A stretch of DNA of 64,000 nt, taken from assembly GCA_900470155.1 (NCBI GenBank), contig UBZT01000007.1:62001-126000 (forward strand), written 5' to 3'. The stretch is from Hyphomicrobiales bacterium (GTDB lineage: Bacteria; Pseudomonadota; Alphaproteobacteria; Rhizobiales; Rhizobiaceae). Shown here piece after piece: positions 45,445 to 55,459 of the stretch. Position 1 is the stretch's first letter. Each line of letters opens with the position of its first letter. The translations under genes and the position numbers were made by a program. Below the pieces are notes generated by a model that saw nothing but the letters and a program-made list of their open reading frames with translations, made no database searches and was not told the DNA's origin.

Positions 45445-46065
45445 ATGACAGAGCATAACTCCACGATTCGATCCGTTTGCGTTTACTGTGGCTCTCAGCC
45501 CGGACGCGATCCTGCCTTTATGGAAGCCGGCCGCCAGTTGGGCCGATCGCTTGCCGAAAACAACATTCGCCTGATCTATGGTGGCGGTACCAAGGGCATC
45601 ATGGGGGCCGTCGCCGCAGGCGTTCTGTCTGCCGGCGGCCAGGTCACAGGCATCATTCCCGAATTCCTGGTCGACATGGAGGCTACGCGCCATTCCCTCG
45701 GCCAGCTCAGCGAACTGATTATCACGCAGGACATGCACGAGCGCAAGCACGCGATGTTCGAACGCTCGGATGCATTTGTTACGCTACCCGGCGGTATCGG
45801 CACATTGGAAGAGATCGTCGAGATCATGACCTGGGGCCAGCTCGGCCGGCACGCCAAGCCGATGGTCTTTGCCAATATCAACGATTTCTGGAAGCCGATG
45901 CTGGAACTGATCGACCACATGTCGGCGGCCGGTTTCATCCACACGGCACACCGGGTCCGCCCGCTGGTCATCGATCAGGTTGATGATATCGTCCCGGCAA
46001 TCATCGATCGCTGGGAGATGGCGGACAATCCGGAAGGTGAAGCGGCGATTATCTCCAAGCTTTGA
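45445..46065 (+). CDS. LOG family protein (cytokinin riboside 5'-monophosphate phosphoribohydrolase-like)
   Basis: A 206-residue nucleotide-binding protein of the TIGR00730/LOG family. The motif LPGGIGTLEE is complete, and the N-terminal SVCVYCGSQPGRDPAF and IRLIYGGGTKGIMGAVA match the family. Homologues release free cytokinins or cleave AMP-like nucleotides. The start is ATG 45445 (a GTG two codons earlier is the alternative); the ribosome binding site is weak. It stands alone. Confidence 0.9.
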   Translation: MTEHNSTIRSVCVYCGSQPGRDPAFMEAGRQLGRSLAENNIRLIYGGGTKGIMGAVAAGVLSAGGQVTGIIPEFLVDMEATRHSLGQLSELIITQDMHERKHAMFERSDAFVTLPGGIGTLEEIVEIMTWGQLGRHAKPMVFANINDFWKPMLELIDHMSAAGFIHTAHRVRPLVIDQVDDIVPAIIDRWEMADNPEGEAAIISKL

Positions 46066-46083
46066 GGTTTGGGCCGGTCTCTA

Positions 46084-46413
46084 TCAGTCGACGATGTAAA
46101 GCTTGGCGCCGATCGCAGTCGATGAGCGATGCGGCTCGGCCTTGTCGGCAACCTGATAGGTCATGCCGGGTTTGAGAACGAAGACGCGCCCGTCTTCAAG
46201 CTCGGTTGTCAGCTCACCCTCGAGGCACAGAAGGATATGACCTTTCACGCACCAGTGGTAGGCCAGGTAACCCGGCGTATATTCGACCATGCGCACCCGG
46301 ATGTCGCCGAACCGGCGCGTCTGCCATGTCGCAGACCCGGTCTCGCCCCTGTGCTCGGTCTTTTCGACCGACGCCCAGTCGGTCGTGCCGAACGTTATGT
46401 CGCTGATCTGCAT
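46084..46413 (-). CDS. Small cupin with altered DHCW motif
   Basis: A 109-residue single-domain cupin. The region YLAYHWCVKGHILLCLEGEL matches the DHCW-motif cupin group except that the leading Asp is Tyr, reading YHWC. The second cupin motif is LKPGMTYQVADKAEPH. It is 22 bp downstream of rarD on the same strand, so the two are probably cotranscribed. The function of the group is unknown. The altered residue could change the metal site. Confidence 0.8.
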   Translation of the reverse strand: MQISDITFGTTDWASVEKTEHRGETGSATWQTRRFGDIRVRMVEYTPGYLAYHWCVKGHILLCLEGELTTELEDGRVFVLKPGMTYQVADKAEPHRSSTAIGAKLYIVD

Positions 46414-46434
46414 CGCTCGTCTCCGCTATAGTCT

Positions 46435-47343
46435 TTAGCGCGCGCGGTAGTCGCGCAGCATCGACCACGAATAGATGAACAGTGCCGCCCAAATCAGCGG
46501 GAAGGCGATCATCTTCGCCGTGCCGAAGGGCTCCTTGAAGATGAACACCGCAATCAGGAAGATCATCGTCGGTGCGATGTATTGCATGATGCCGATGGTC
46601 GACAGCTTCAGAAGCTTTGCGCCATTGGCATAGAGGATCAGCGGGATCGCGGTGACCAGACCGCTCGCCGCCAGAAGCACGGTGTCGCTTGTGTTGGTAC
46701 CGAAATGCGCTTGTCCGGTCATCGCCAGATAGATGACGTAGCACAGCGCAAACGGAGCCAGCAGCAGCACTTCGAGCAGGAAACCTTGGTTCGGGCCGAT
46801 CGGAAGCGTCTTGCGGAAAAAGGCGTAGAGCCCCCAGGAGAAGGTCAGGCAGAGGGCGACGATCGGCAGGCGGCCGGCATCGACCGTCAGGATGACGACA
46901 GCGACAACCACCAGCGCCAGCGCGGCGATCTGGGCGGGTTTCAGCTTTTCCTTCAGCAGCACGGCGCCGAGAAAGACGGAAAACAGCGGATTGATGAAAT
47001 AGCCGAGCGCCGTATCCAGCGCATGGCCGGCACCGATTGCCCAGACATAGATGCCCCAGTTGATGCTGATCAGGAAGGCCGTGACGGCGGCCATGCCCAG
47101 CATGCGCGGGCTGCGGAAGGCGAGCTTCAGGTCGTCCATGCGTCGGAGCGCGAGAAGGATCAGGCCCGCAACGGGAACCGACCAGAGAATACGATGGGCG
47201 ATCACCTCTGTCGGCGAAATATGCCCGACAGCCTTCATGTAGAGTGGCAGGAAGCCCCAGAGGAAATAGGCGGAGAGGGCGAAAGCGAACCCGCTGGCCG
47301 AGTCTTCATTTTTTGCCACCGGCGCGGCATTTTCGGTTGCCAT
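46435..47343 (-). CDS. rarD: RarD-type EamA-family permease
   Basis: A 302-residue inner-membrane protein with about 10 transmembrane helices, matching the RarD/chloramphenicol-sensitivity subgroup: ALSAYFLWGFLPLYMKAVG start, PTEVIAHRILWSVP, and SINWGIYVWAIGAGH. The transported substrate is not known. GAGGGAG is 8 nt before the ATG. It heads a probable two-gene unit with the cupin. Confidence 0.87.
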   Translation of the reverse strand: MATENAAPVAKNEDSASGFAFALSAYFLWGFLPLYMKAVGHISPTEVIAHRILWSVPVAGLILLALRRMDDLKLAFRSPRMLGMAAVTAFLISINWGIYVWAIGAGHALDTALGYFINPLFSVFLGAVLLKEKLKPAQIAALALVVVAVVILTVDAGRLPIVALCLTFSWGLYAFFRKTLPIGPNQGFLLEVLLLAPFALCYVIYLAMTGQAHFGTNTSDTVLLAASGLVTAIPLILYANGAKLLKLSTIGIMQYIAPTMIFLIAVFIFKEPFGTAKMIAFPLIWAALFIYSWSMLRDYRAR

Positions 47344-47456
47344 GGTGTTTTCTCCCTCAAAGCCATCGCCTTAGTCAAACGGGCTGTGATGGACAAATTC
47401 ATTCCGTTGATGATTGTTTCAGCGAGATACGATCGCGTTGGTGGTCTCCGGGCGTT

Positions 47457-48362
47457 CTACGATATCCGCCCATACTGGGCGAGAAAATCGAGCATCACCC
47501 GGATTCGCGCCGGCAGATGCCCGCCCTGGCCGACATAGACGGCATGAAAGGGTTCGCTGCGCCGGGTGCGCGGATCATCGAGCACGGTTACCAGCCGGCC
47601 GGCCTTCAGGTCCTCTGCCACGGTAAAGCGGGCAAGCCGCACAAGGCCGGCGCCGCCGATGGCGAAATGCCGGAGCGCTTCACCGTCGCTGGCACTGAGA
47701 CGGCCGGTCACGGGCACCTCGACGATCACGTCGCCTTGCGGTGCGGACCATTCGCGGTGCACCCGCACATAACCGAACCCCAACCGGCTGTGACGCTCCA
47801 GATCGGATGCGGTTTCCGGCACACCATGGCGTGCCAGATAGGTGGGCGAAGCGACGATGACCAAAGGTGTCTCGCCGAGTTTGCGCGCGACCAGGCTGGA
47901 ATTGCGCATGTCGCCGGCGCGGATGGCGATGTCGGCCCGCTCTGCCAGCAGGTCGACGACGAGATCGGTCTGGATCACTTCGACCGAAATGCCGGGATAT
48001 TGCTCCAGGAATTGCGCGAGTATCGGTGCCAGCACATGCGTGCCATAGGATGCACTGGTGTTGATCCGGATCAGGCCACGCGGATCGTCGAGATTGGCGG
48101 CACTGCGCTCGGCCTCCTCGATATCGGCCAGAATGCGCACCGAGTGCTCGTAGAAACTGCGTCCTTCCGGCGTCAGCAGCAGTTTGCGGGTCGAGCGGCT
48201 GACCAGCCGTGTGCCGAGCCGCGTTTCCAGCCGGGCGACGAGCTTGCTGACCGCCGATGGCGTCATGCGGAAAAAGCGGGCGGCGGCAGAAAAGCCGCCT
48301 TGTTCCACCACCTGGACGAAGACTTCCATTTCGCCGGATCTGTTGATGTCCTGCCGCGCCAT
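47457..48362 (-). CDS. LysR-family transcriptional regulator
   Basis: A 301-residue LTTR. The N-terminal winged helix shows MEVFVQVVEQGGFSAAARFF and SAVSKLVARLETRLGTRLVS. The co-inducer-binding domain follows from residue ~90. It is divergent from the MFS and aldo/keto reductase genes, with a palindromic T-N11-A-type site between them, so it probably regulates that unit and itself. The ligand is unknown. Confidence 0.9.
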   Translation of the reverse strand: MARQDINRSGEMEVFVQVVEQGGFSAAARFFRMTPSAVSKLVARLETRLGTRLVSRSTRKLLLTPEGRSFYEHSVRILADIEEAERSAANLDDPRGLIRINTSASYGTHVLAPILAQFLEQYPGISVEVIQTDLVVDLLAERADIAIRAGDMRNSSLVARKLGETPLVIVASPTYLARHGVPETASDLERHSRLGFGYVRVHREWSAPQGDVIVEVPVTGRLSASDGEALRHFAIGGAGLVRLARFTVAEDLKAGRLVTVLDDPRTRRSEPFHAVYVGQGGHLPARIRVMLDFLAQYGRIS

Positions 48363-48366
48363 AATG

Positions 48367-48384
48367 TGAATTCAATTCATGAAT
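48367..48384. promoter_or_regulatory. Candidate LysR-type binding site
   Basis: TGAAT-TCA-ATTCA (48367-48379) is a perfect inverted repeat obeying the T-N11-A rule for LysR regulators. ATTCATGAAT (48375-48384) overlaps it as a second palindrome. The site begins only 4 nt from the lysR start codon, so binding would repress the regulator itself while sitting upstream of the divergent MFS gene. Confidence 0.55.
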
Positions 48385-48465
48385 GTTGTTCTTTGCCGCA
48401 GACTATTTCACCGAGCCTTCGATGTCTATCTGGAGTGCATCCCATTCCAACAAGGACGCACTTCC

Positions 48466-49641
48466 ATGCCTCTTGCTCTTTATGCCCTGACAGTCGGCGC
48501 CTTCGGCATCGGCGTCACCGAATTTGTCATCATGGGCCTGCTGATCGATGTCGGCGCCGATCTCGGCGTTTCCATAGCGGCCGCCGGTCTGCTGATTTCC
48601 GGCTATGCGCTCGGCGTCGTCTTTGGCGCACCTATCCTGACCGCTCTGTCGAGCCGCTGGCCGCGCAAGACGGTGCTGATCGCACTGATGGTCATCTTCA
48701 CCATTGGCAATATCGCCTGTGCACTGGCGCCCAGCTATGAGACGCTGATGGCTGCAAGACTTGTTGCAGCGCTTGCCCACGGCACCTTCTTCGGTGTTGG
48801 TTCGGTCGTCGCAACCGGGCTGGTAGCCCCGGAACGTCGGGCATCCGCCATTGCCGTGATGTTCACTGGCCTGACGGTCGCCAATATCGCCGGCGTGCCC
48901 TTCGGTACCTGGCTCGGCCAGGAATATGGCTGGCGCACAACTTTCTGGGCCGTTGCCATCGTCGGCATCGTGGCGCTCGCCGTGCTCGCGATCTTCCTGC
49001 CCCGCGATGAGCAGAAGCCCGAAGCCCAGGATTGGCGCGCCGACCTCGCCACCATGGCCCGCCCGCAGGTTCTCGCAGGTCTCGCGATCACCGTGCTCGG
49101 TTATGCCGGCGTCTTCACCGTCTTCACCTACATTGCCCCGGTCCTCACCGAGATCACCGGCTTTTCGGCGGCCGCCGTCTCGCCGATCCTGCTGGTCTTC
49201 GGCGGTGGCCTGATCGTCGGCAATCTCCTCGGCGGCAAGTTGGCCGACCGCAATCTCGACCGTTCCGTCCTGGTGACCCTGGCAGTCCTGACTTTGTCGC
49301 TCGCCGCCATGACTGTGGCTCTCGACAACAAGACCCTGACCATCGCCTTTGTCGGCCTTGTCGGCGCGGCAGGTTTTGCAACGGTCGCACCCTTGCAGAT
49401 GCGCGTCCTGCAAAAGGCGGAAGGCGCAGGCCAGGCATTGGCGTCGAGCTTCAACATTGCCGCCTTCAACCTCGGCAATGCCATCGGCGCCTGGGTTGGT
49501 GGACTGGCGATTGAACAGGGCCCCGGTCTGGCAGCGCTGCCGCTGGTGGCCGCCGCTTTCCCGCTGGCTGCCCTCGTCCTGTCGATTATCGCAACCCGTC
49601 TCGACCGGCCGAGCCCGCGTGGGCAGCACGCCGCAGCCTGA
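48466..49641 (+). CDS. MFS transporter, AraJ/YdhP arabinose-efflux-like
   Basis: A 391-residue 12-helix transporter starting MPLALYALTVGAFGIGVTEF, a segment characteristic of the AraJ/YdhP sugar-efflux group. An MFS motif A occurs as SSRWPRKTVL near residue 65, and GGKLADRNLDRS in the second half. AGGA is 10 nt before ATG 48466; a longer reading through the intergenic operator is rejected. It is 43 bp upstream of the aldo/keto reductase gene and divergent from lysR. Confidence 0.88.
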   Translation: MPLALYALTVGAFGIGVTEFVIMGLLIDVGADLGVSIAAAGLLISGYALGVVFGAPILTALSSRWPRKTVLIALMVIFTIGNIACALAPSYETLMAARLVAALAHGTFFGVGSVVATGLVAPERRASAIAVMFTGLTVANIAGVPFGTWLGQEYGWRTTFWAVAIVGIVALAVLAIFLPRDEQKPEAQDWRADLATMARPQVLAGLAITVLGYAGVFTVFTYIAPVLTEITGFSAAAVSPILLVFGGGLIVGNLLGGKLADRNLDRSVLVTLAVLTLSLAAMTVALDNKTLTIAFVGLVGAAGFATVAPLQMRVLQKAEGAGQALASSFNIAAFNLGNAIGAWVGGLAIEQGPGLAALPLVAAAFPLAALVLSIIATRLDRPSPRGQHAAA

Positions 49642-49684
49642 TCAGGCCGCAATCATGTCATCCGTATACAGAAAGGATAATCCC

Positions 49685-50719
49685 ATGGAATATCGTCAAT
49701 TGGGGGCTTCGGGCCTCTGGGTTCCGGTCTTGAGCTTTGGTGCCGGTACATTCGGCGGCTCCGGTCCGCTGTTCGGCAACTGGGGTACGTCCGATGCCGC
49801 AGAAGCCCGCCGGCTGGTCGATATCTGCCTCGAAGCCGGGGTGAACCTCTTCGACACGGCTGACGTCTATTCGGCCGGCGCTTCCGAAACGGTGCTGGGC
49901 GATGCGATCAAGGGACGGCGCAATGATGTGCTGATCTCCACCAAGCTCGGCCTTCCCATGGGCGATGGGCCGGCCGAATACGGCACCTCCGCCAGCCGCA
50001 TCGCAACCGGCGTCGATGCCGCCTTGAAGCGCATGGGCACCGATTACATCGACCTGCTCCAGCTGCACGCCTTCGACGCGTCGGTCCCGGTCGAAGAGGT
50101 GCTGGCCGCGCTCGATCGGCTGGTGACAGCGGGCAAGGTTCGCTATGTCGGCGCCTCCAATTTTGCCGGCTGGCAGATCATGAAGTCGCTCGCCGCCGCT
50201 GATCGTCATGGCTGGCCGCGCTACGTTGCCCACCAGGTCTACTATTCTCTGGTCGGCCGCGACTACGAATGGGATCTGATGCCGCTCGGGCAGGACCAGG
50301 GCGTCGGCGCCATGGTCTGGAGCCCGCTCGGCTGGGGCCGCCTGACCGGCAAGATCCGCCGAGGCACGCCGCTGCCGGAGAAGAGCCGCCTGCACGAGAC
50401 CGCTGCCTTCGGTCCGCCGGTCGACGATGAACGGCTTTACCGGATTGTCGATGCGCTGGATGAGATTGCCGGTGAAGTCGGCAAGCTCGTTCCGCAGGTC
50501 GCGCTCAACTGGTTGCTCCAGCGCCCGACGGTGTCGTCCGTGATCATCGGTGCCCGCAACGAGGAACAGCTACGCCAGAACCTCGGCGCGGTCGGCTGGA
50601 GCCTGACGACCGAGCAGGTCGCACGGCTGGATGCGGCAAGTGTCACGGACGCCGCCTATCCACATTTCCCTTATCACCGCCAGGAGGGCTTCGCGCGCCT
50701 GAACCCACCGGCCGTGTGA
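49685..50719 (+). CDS. Aldo/keto reductase
   Basis: A 344-residue (beta/alpha)8 oxidoreductase using NADPH. The catalytic tetrad is visible: D57 and Y62 in LFDTADVYSAG, K87 in STKLG and H128 in LLQLHAFD. The C-terminal cofactor segment SSVIIGARNEEQLRQNL is intact. AAAGGA lies 7 nt before the ATG. It is in the same transcript as the MFS gene and under the LysR-type regulator. Substrate unknown. Confidence 0.92.
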   Translation: MEYRQLGASGLWVPVLSFGAGTFGGSGPLFGNWGTSDAAEARRLVDICLEAGVNLFDTADVYSAGASETVLGDAIKGRRNDVLISTKLGLPMGDGPAEYGTSASRIATGVDAALKRMGTDYIDLLQLHAFDASVPVEEVLAALDRLVTAGKVRYVGASNFAGWQIMKSLAAADRHGWPRYVAHQVYYSLVGRDYEWDLMPLGQDQGVGAMVWSPLGWGRLTGKIRRGTPLPEKSRLHETAAFGPPVDDERLYRIVDALDEIAGEVGKLVPQVALNWLLQRPTVSSVIIGARNEEQLRQNLGAVGWSLTTEQVARLDAASVTDAAYPHFPYHRQEGFARLNPPAV

Positions 50720-50730
50720 GACGACAGCTG

Positions 50731-50757
50731 GATCGCCGCCGTTACTCGGCGGCGATC
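50731..50757. terminator. Bidirectional hairpin between the aldo/keto reductase and cimA
   Basis: A perfect 10-bp stem GATCGCCGCC / GGCGGCGATC with a 7-nt loop lies between the two converging genes. Its right arm overlaps the last cimA codons and its stop. It lacks a long T-run. Confidence 0.6.
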
Positions 50758-52358
50758 TGCCCTGCCATTTGCCGGTTCTTCATCAGCTTGTAGATGATAC
50801 TGTCCATCAGCGCCTGGAACGAGGCGTCGATGATGTTCTCCGAGACACCGACCGTCCACCAGCGGGCGCCGCTCGCATCGGTGGATTCGATCAGCACACG
50901 GGTGATCGCCTCGGTGCCGCCGTTGAGGATGCGCACCTTGTAGTCCGCCAGTTCCAGATCACCGATCTCGTGCTGGTACTTGCCAAGATCCTTGCGCAGC
51001 GCGATGTCGAGCGCGTTGACCGGTCCGTCGCCTTCGGCCACCGACATCACCGTTTCGCCATCGACCAGCACCCGCACAACGGCTTCCGAGACCGTCTTCA
51101 GCCGGCCATGGCTGTCGAAGCGGCGCTCGACCATGACGCGGAAACTGTCGACGGCGAAGAAATCCGGAACGGTGCCGAGCGTCTTCAGCGCCAGGAGCTC
51201 GAAGCTAGCATCAGCGCCCTCATAGGCATAGCCCGAGGCCTCGCGCTCCTTGACGACGGAGATCAGCGTGTCGAGCTTCGGATCGTCCTTCGCCACCGTG
51301 ATGCCGCGGCGCTTCAACTCGTTGAGGAAATTCGCCTTGCCGCCCTGGTCCGACACCATGACCTTGCGGAAATTGCCGACGCTTTCCGGCTCGACATGTT
51401 CGTAGGTCTTCGGATCCTTGAGGAGCGCCGAGGCATGAATGCCGGCCTTGGTGGCAAAGGCAGAGCCGCCGACGTAAGGGCTCTGGTGGTTCGGCGAGCG
51501 GTTCAGGAGTTCGTCGAAGGCCCGCGACAGGCGGGTGAGGCCGACGAGCTTGTCCCGGTCGATCGCGGTCTCGAAGCGCGACGTGTAGGCTTCCTTCAGA
51601 CAGAGTGTCGGGATGATCGTCACGAGATCGGCATTGCCGCAGCGCTCGCCAATCCCGTTCAGCGTTCCCTGGATCTGCCGCACGCCGGCTTCCACGGCGG
51701 CCAGCGAATTGGCCACGGCCTGTCCGGTATCGTTATGGGCATGGATGCCGAGCGCGCTGCCGGGAATGCCGGCGGCAATCACGGCCGCTATGATCTCGCG
51801 GATCTCCGGCGGCTGGGTGCCGCCATTGGTGTCGCAGAGCACCACCCAGCGGGCACCGGCGGCATAGGCTTCCTTGGCACAGGCCAGCGCATAGCTCGGA
51901 TTGGCCTTGTAGCCATCGAAGAAATGCTCGCAATCGACCATGGCAAGCTTGCCTGCCGCGACCACGGCCCTGACGCTGTCGGCAATGCTCTCGAGGTTCT
52001 CCGCGTTGGTGCAGCCGAGCGCCACCTTGACGTGATAATCCCAGCTCTTGGCGACCAGACAGACCGCGTCGCTCTTCGCCTGGATCAACTGGGTGAGGCC
52101 CGGATCGTTGGAGGCGGAAATGCCGGCGCGCTTGGTCATGCCGAAGGCGACGAAGCCGGCGCGGCTGGTGCGCTTCTTGGCAAAGAACGCAGTATCCGTC
52201 GGATTTGCCCCCGGATAACCGCCTTCGACATAGTCGATACCGAACTCATCCAGCATGGCCGCGATCGAGATCTTGTCCTCGACGGAAAAGTCGATGCCCG
52301 GCGTCTGCTGGCCGTCCCGCAGCGTAGTGTCGAACAGATAGATCTTTTCGCGTGTCAT
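50742..52358 (-). CDS. cimA: Citramalate synthase
   Basis: A 538-residue enzyme of the isopropylmalate/homocitrate synthase family, most like the CimA type that condenses pyruvate with acetyl-CoA to citramalate, feeding isoleucine synthesis. The N-terminal motif LFDTTLRDGQQTPGIDFSVE is complete, and the TIM-barrel segment GIHAHNDTGQAVANSL carries the metal-binding histidines. The C-terminal regulatory-type domain spans ~410-530. GGAGG lies 7 nt before ATG 52358; an upstream extension is rejected. A 2-isopropylmalate synthase role cannot be excluded by sequence alone. Confidence 0.88.
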   Translation of the reverse strand: MTREKIYLFDTTLRDGQQTPGIDFSVEDKISIAAMLDEFGIDYVEGGYPGANPTDTAFFAKKRTSRAGFVAFGMTKRAGISASNDPGLTQLIQAKSDAVCLVAKSWDYHVKVALGCTNAENLESIADSVRAVVAAGKLAMVDCEHFFDGYKANPSYALACAKEAYAAGARWVVLCDTNGGTQPPEIREIIAAVIAAGIPGSALGIHAHNDTGQAVANSLAAVEAGVRQIQGTLNGIGERCGNADLVTIIPTLCLKEAYTSRFETAIDRDKLVGLTRLSRAFDELLNRSPNHQSPYVGGSAFATKAGIHASALLKDPKTYEHVEPESVGNFRKVMVSDQGGKANFLNELKRRGITVAKDDPKLDTLISVVKEREASGYAYEGADASFELLALKTLGTVPDFFAVDSFRVMVERRFDSHGRLKTVSEAVVRVLVDGETVMSVAEGDGPVNALDIALRKDLGKYQHEIGDLELADYKVRILNGGTEAITRVLIESTDASGARWWTVGVSENIIDASFQALMDSIIYKLMKNRQMAGQIAAE

Positions 52359-52393
52359 TCGTGTGCCTCCCGAGGCAATTCTTGTGTCGCATG

Positions 52394-52504
52394 GCCCCTC
52401 ATCCGGCTGCCGCCACCTTCTACCCGCAGGCGGGGAGAAGGCTGTTGCCGCTGCCATTTCCGTTCCCTCTTCCCGCTTGCGGGGAGAGGGCCAGGGTGAG
52501 GGGC
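52394..52504. repeat. RIME-like intergenic palindromic element
   Basis: A 111-bp element bounded by inverted ends GCCCCTCA and TGAGGGGC. Inside are two strong hairpins. One has CCTTCT / AGAAGG with an inner CCGC / GCGG pair; the other has CCCTCT / AGAGGG with an inner CCCGC / GCGGG pair. This is the layout of the rhizobial intergenic mosaic elements (RIME), interspersed non-coding repeats of Rhizobiaceae. It lies between cimA and pip, where it may act as a transcript 3' structure. Identification is by recognition, not alignment. Confidence 0.8.
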
Positions 52505-52517
52505 AATTTCTTCTTAC

Positions 52518-53967
<1,450 letters not shown>

Positions 53968-53971
<4 letters not shown>

Positions 53972-54435
53972 GCCTGATCCTCCGGCGGCCAGACGGTTGT
54001 GTCATGGTCGGGATGCTGGAAGCTTTCGATCGAGGCGAAATGCGCCTCCATCTCCGGGCTGGTATAGGGGGGCTTTTCGAACAGGTGATCGATCCACGGC
54101 AGGCGGTGATGATGATTGACCTGCACCTGCGGCTCGAATTTCGCCGGGTTGTCGAAGGCGCCGATGGCAATCTCGATACCCTCGCCATGATGATAGGTCA
54201 GCGGCGTGCCGCATTTGCTGCAGAAACCGCGCTTCACCTTGGCCGAGGAGCGAAACAGCATCGGCTGGCCCCGTGTCCACGTCAGATGCGCATGATCGGC
54301 GGTGACAAGGGCACCAAAGAAACTGCCAAACGCCTTCTGGCACATGCGGCAATGGCAGATCGACGGCCGGCCGAGTTTTTCGGCCTGGAACCGCACTGCG
54401 CCGCATTGGCAACCGCCGGAAAAGATCTCGCTCAT
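53968..54435 (-). CDS. GFA-family zinc protein, copy 2
   Basis: A 155-residue GFA-family protein. Zinc cysteines: C9 and C11 (GGCQCG), C27, C29 and C32 (CHCRMC), and the FCSKCG pair. The C-terminus ends FQHPDHDTTVWPPEDQA, closely similar to the ends of copies 1 and 3 ([20 protein letters not shown]), which supports duplication. GAGGAG precedes the ATG, and the stop overlaps copy 1 by 4 nt. Confidence 0.88.
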
Positions 54436-54445
54436 GCCGCTCTCC

Positions 54446-54571
54446 TCACTGGAACATCACGTAAATGACCACGCCGACGATGACGGCCGCGACGATCACG
54501 CCCTTGGCGATCAGTCCGTAGAGCAGCCATTTCGGCATTTGCATATTCGGGTTTGGGTTCTTTTTTGTCAC
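54446..54571 (-). CDS. 41-residue single-pass membrane protein embedded in the GFA operon
   Basis: A GTG start at 54571-54569 overlaps the TGA of GFA copy 3 in a GTGA, and a 41-codon frame runs to 54446, 10 nt before copy 2. The N-terminus is polar (TKKNPNPNMQMPK). A single hydrophobic helix follows (GVIVAAVIVGVVIYVMF), ending in Gln. The third positions are strongly GC-biased, and the gap it fills would otherwise be the only large space in a tightly packed operon. No family is recognised. Confidence 0.7.
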   Translation of the reverse strand: MTKKNPNPNMQMPKWLLYGLIAKGVIVAAVIVGVVIYVMFQ

Positions 54572-55050
54572 GCCTTGTCCTCCGGCCAGCGCTCGGTGTC
54601 GCGATCGGGATGCTGATAGGACACGACCTCCAGCACAAAGGGCGCCTCTTCGGCATCCTCCTCGGTCGTGTGTCCGGGCAGCAGATGCAATTGGTCGACA
54701 AAGCCGATCTTGCCCTCGACGCCGAACTGCACCACGGGCGGCAAAAGCGACGGATCGTCGAATGCGCCGGCGGCAATCGCGATCCCGTCCGGCGCCTCAT
54801 AGGTCAACGGCGTACCGCAATCGCCACAGAAGCCACGAAGGGCGAAATTCGACGAGCGAAATGTTTTACGGTCGCCGCGCGTCCATTCGAGCTCCGCCCC
54901 GCGTGTCGAGACCAGCGGCGCGTAATAGGCCCCGAACGCCTTCTGGCACATCCGGCAATGACAGATCGAACTGTCCGTCAGCTCGCCCGTCACACGAAAC
55001 CGCACCGCGCCGCACTGGCATCCGCCGGAATGGGTGGTTTCAGACATCAT
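54568..55050 (-). CDS. GFA-family zinc protein, copy 3
   Basis: A 160-residue GFA-family protein with C11 and C13 (GGCQCG), the CHCRMC triplet and FCGDCG. The start is at ATG 55050, with GGAGG 6 nt upstream; other ATGs are two codons upstream and one codon downstream. The first codons overlap the end of vapC by 11 nt, so translation is coupled to the toxin gene. Confidence 0.86.
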   Translation of the reverse strand: MMSETTHSGGCQCGAVRFRVTGELTDSSICHCRMCQKAFGAYYAPLVSTRGAELEWTRGDRKTFRSSNFALRGFCGDCGTPLTYEAPDGIAIAAGAFDDPSLLPPVVQFGVEGKIGFVDQLHLLPGHTTEEDAEEAPFVLEVVSYQHPDRDTERWPEDKA

Positions 55051-55459
55051 CGGCATCCTCCAGCCAGTTTTCGACCTTCAGCCCCGGGATGCGGGCGAAC
55101 TCACGCGTATTGGCGGTGACCAGTGTCAAGTCGAGCGAACGGGCGTGCGCAGCGATGAAGAGATCTGTTGTCCCAACCGGTTTTCCCTGACGTTCGACGC
55201 TGAGCCGGATTTCCGCGAAATGATGACTTGCTACATCTTCGTAGGGCAAAACCGCAATCCGGCCGACGACCGCTTCAATCAGGTCTGTCAGCCGTGCCGA
55301 GCCGCGCTTGGCGGCGCCGAAGCGCAGTTCCGAGGCAACGATTGCGCTGATTGCGATCATCTCGTCGTCCATCGTGGCCATGCGCTCTGCCGCGCGCCCA
55401 TACGGATTGCGAATGGCATCTGACACGATGTTCGTATCAAGCATGTAGAGGGGAGTCAT
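55040..55459 (-). CDS. vapC: VapC-type PIN-domain toxin
   Basis: A 139-residue PIN-domain endoribonuclease. The acidic active-site residues are visible: D8 in YMLDTN, E44 in VASELRFGA, and D99 in TTDLFIAAHA. VapC toxins cleave specific tRNAs or rRNA. It is directly preceded by vapB with a 4-nt overlap and followed by GFA copy 3 with an 11-nt overlap. Confidence 0.92.
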   Translation of the reverse strand: MTPLYMLDTNIVSDAIRNPYGRAAERMATMDDEMIAISAIVASELRFGAAKRGSARLTDLIEAVVGRIAVLPYEDVASHHFAEIRLSVERQGKPVGTTDLFIAAHARSLDLTLVTANTREFARIPGLKVENWLEDADDV

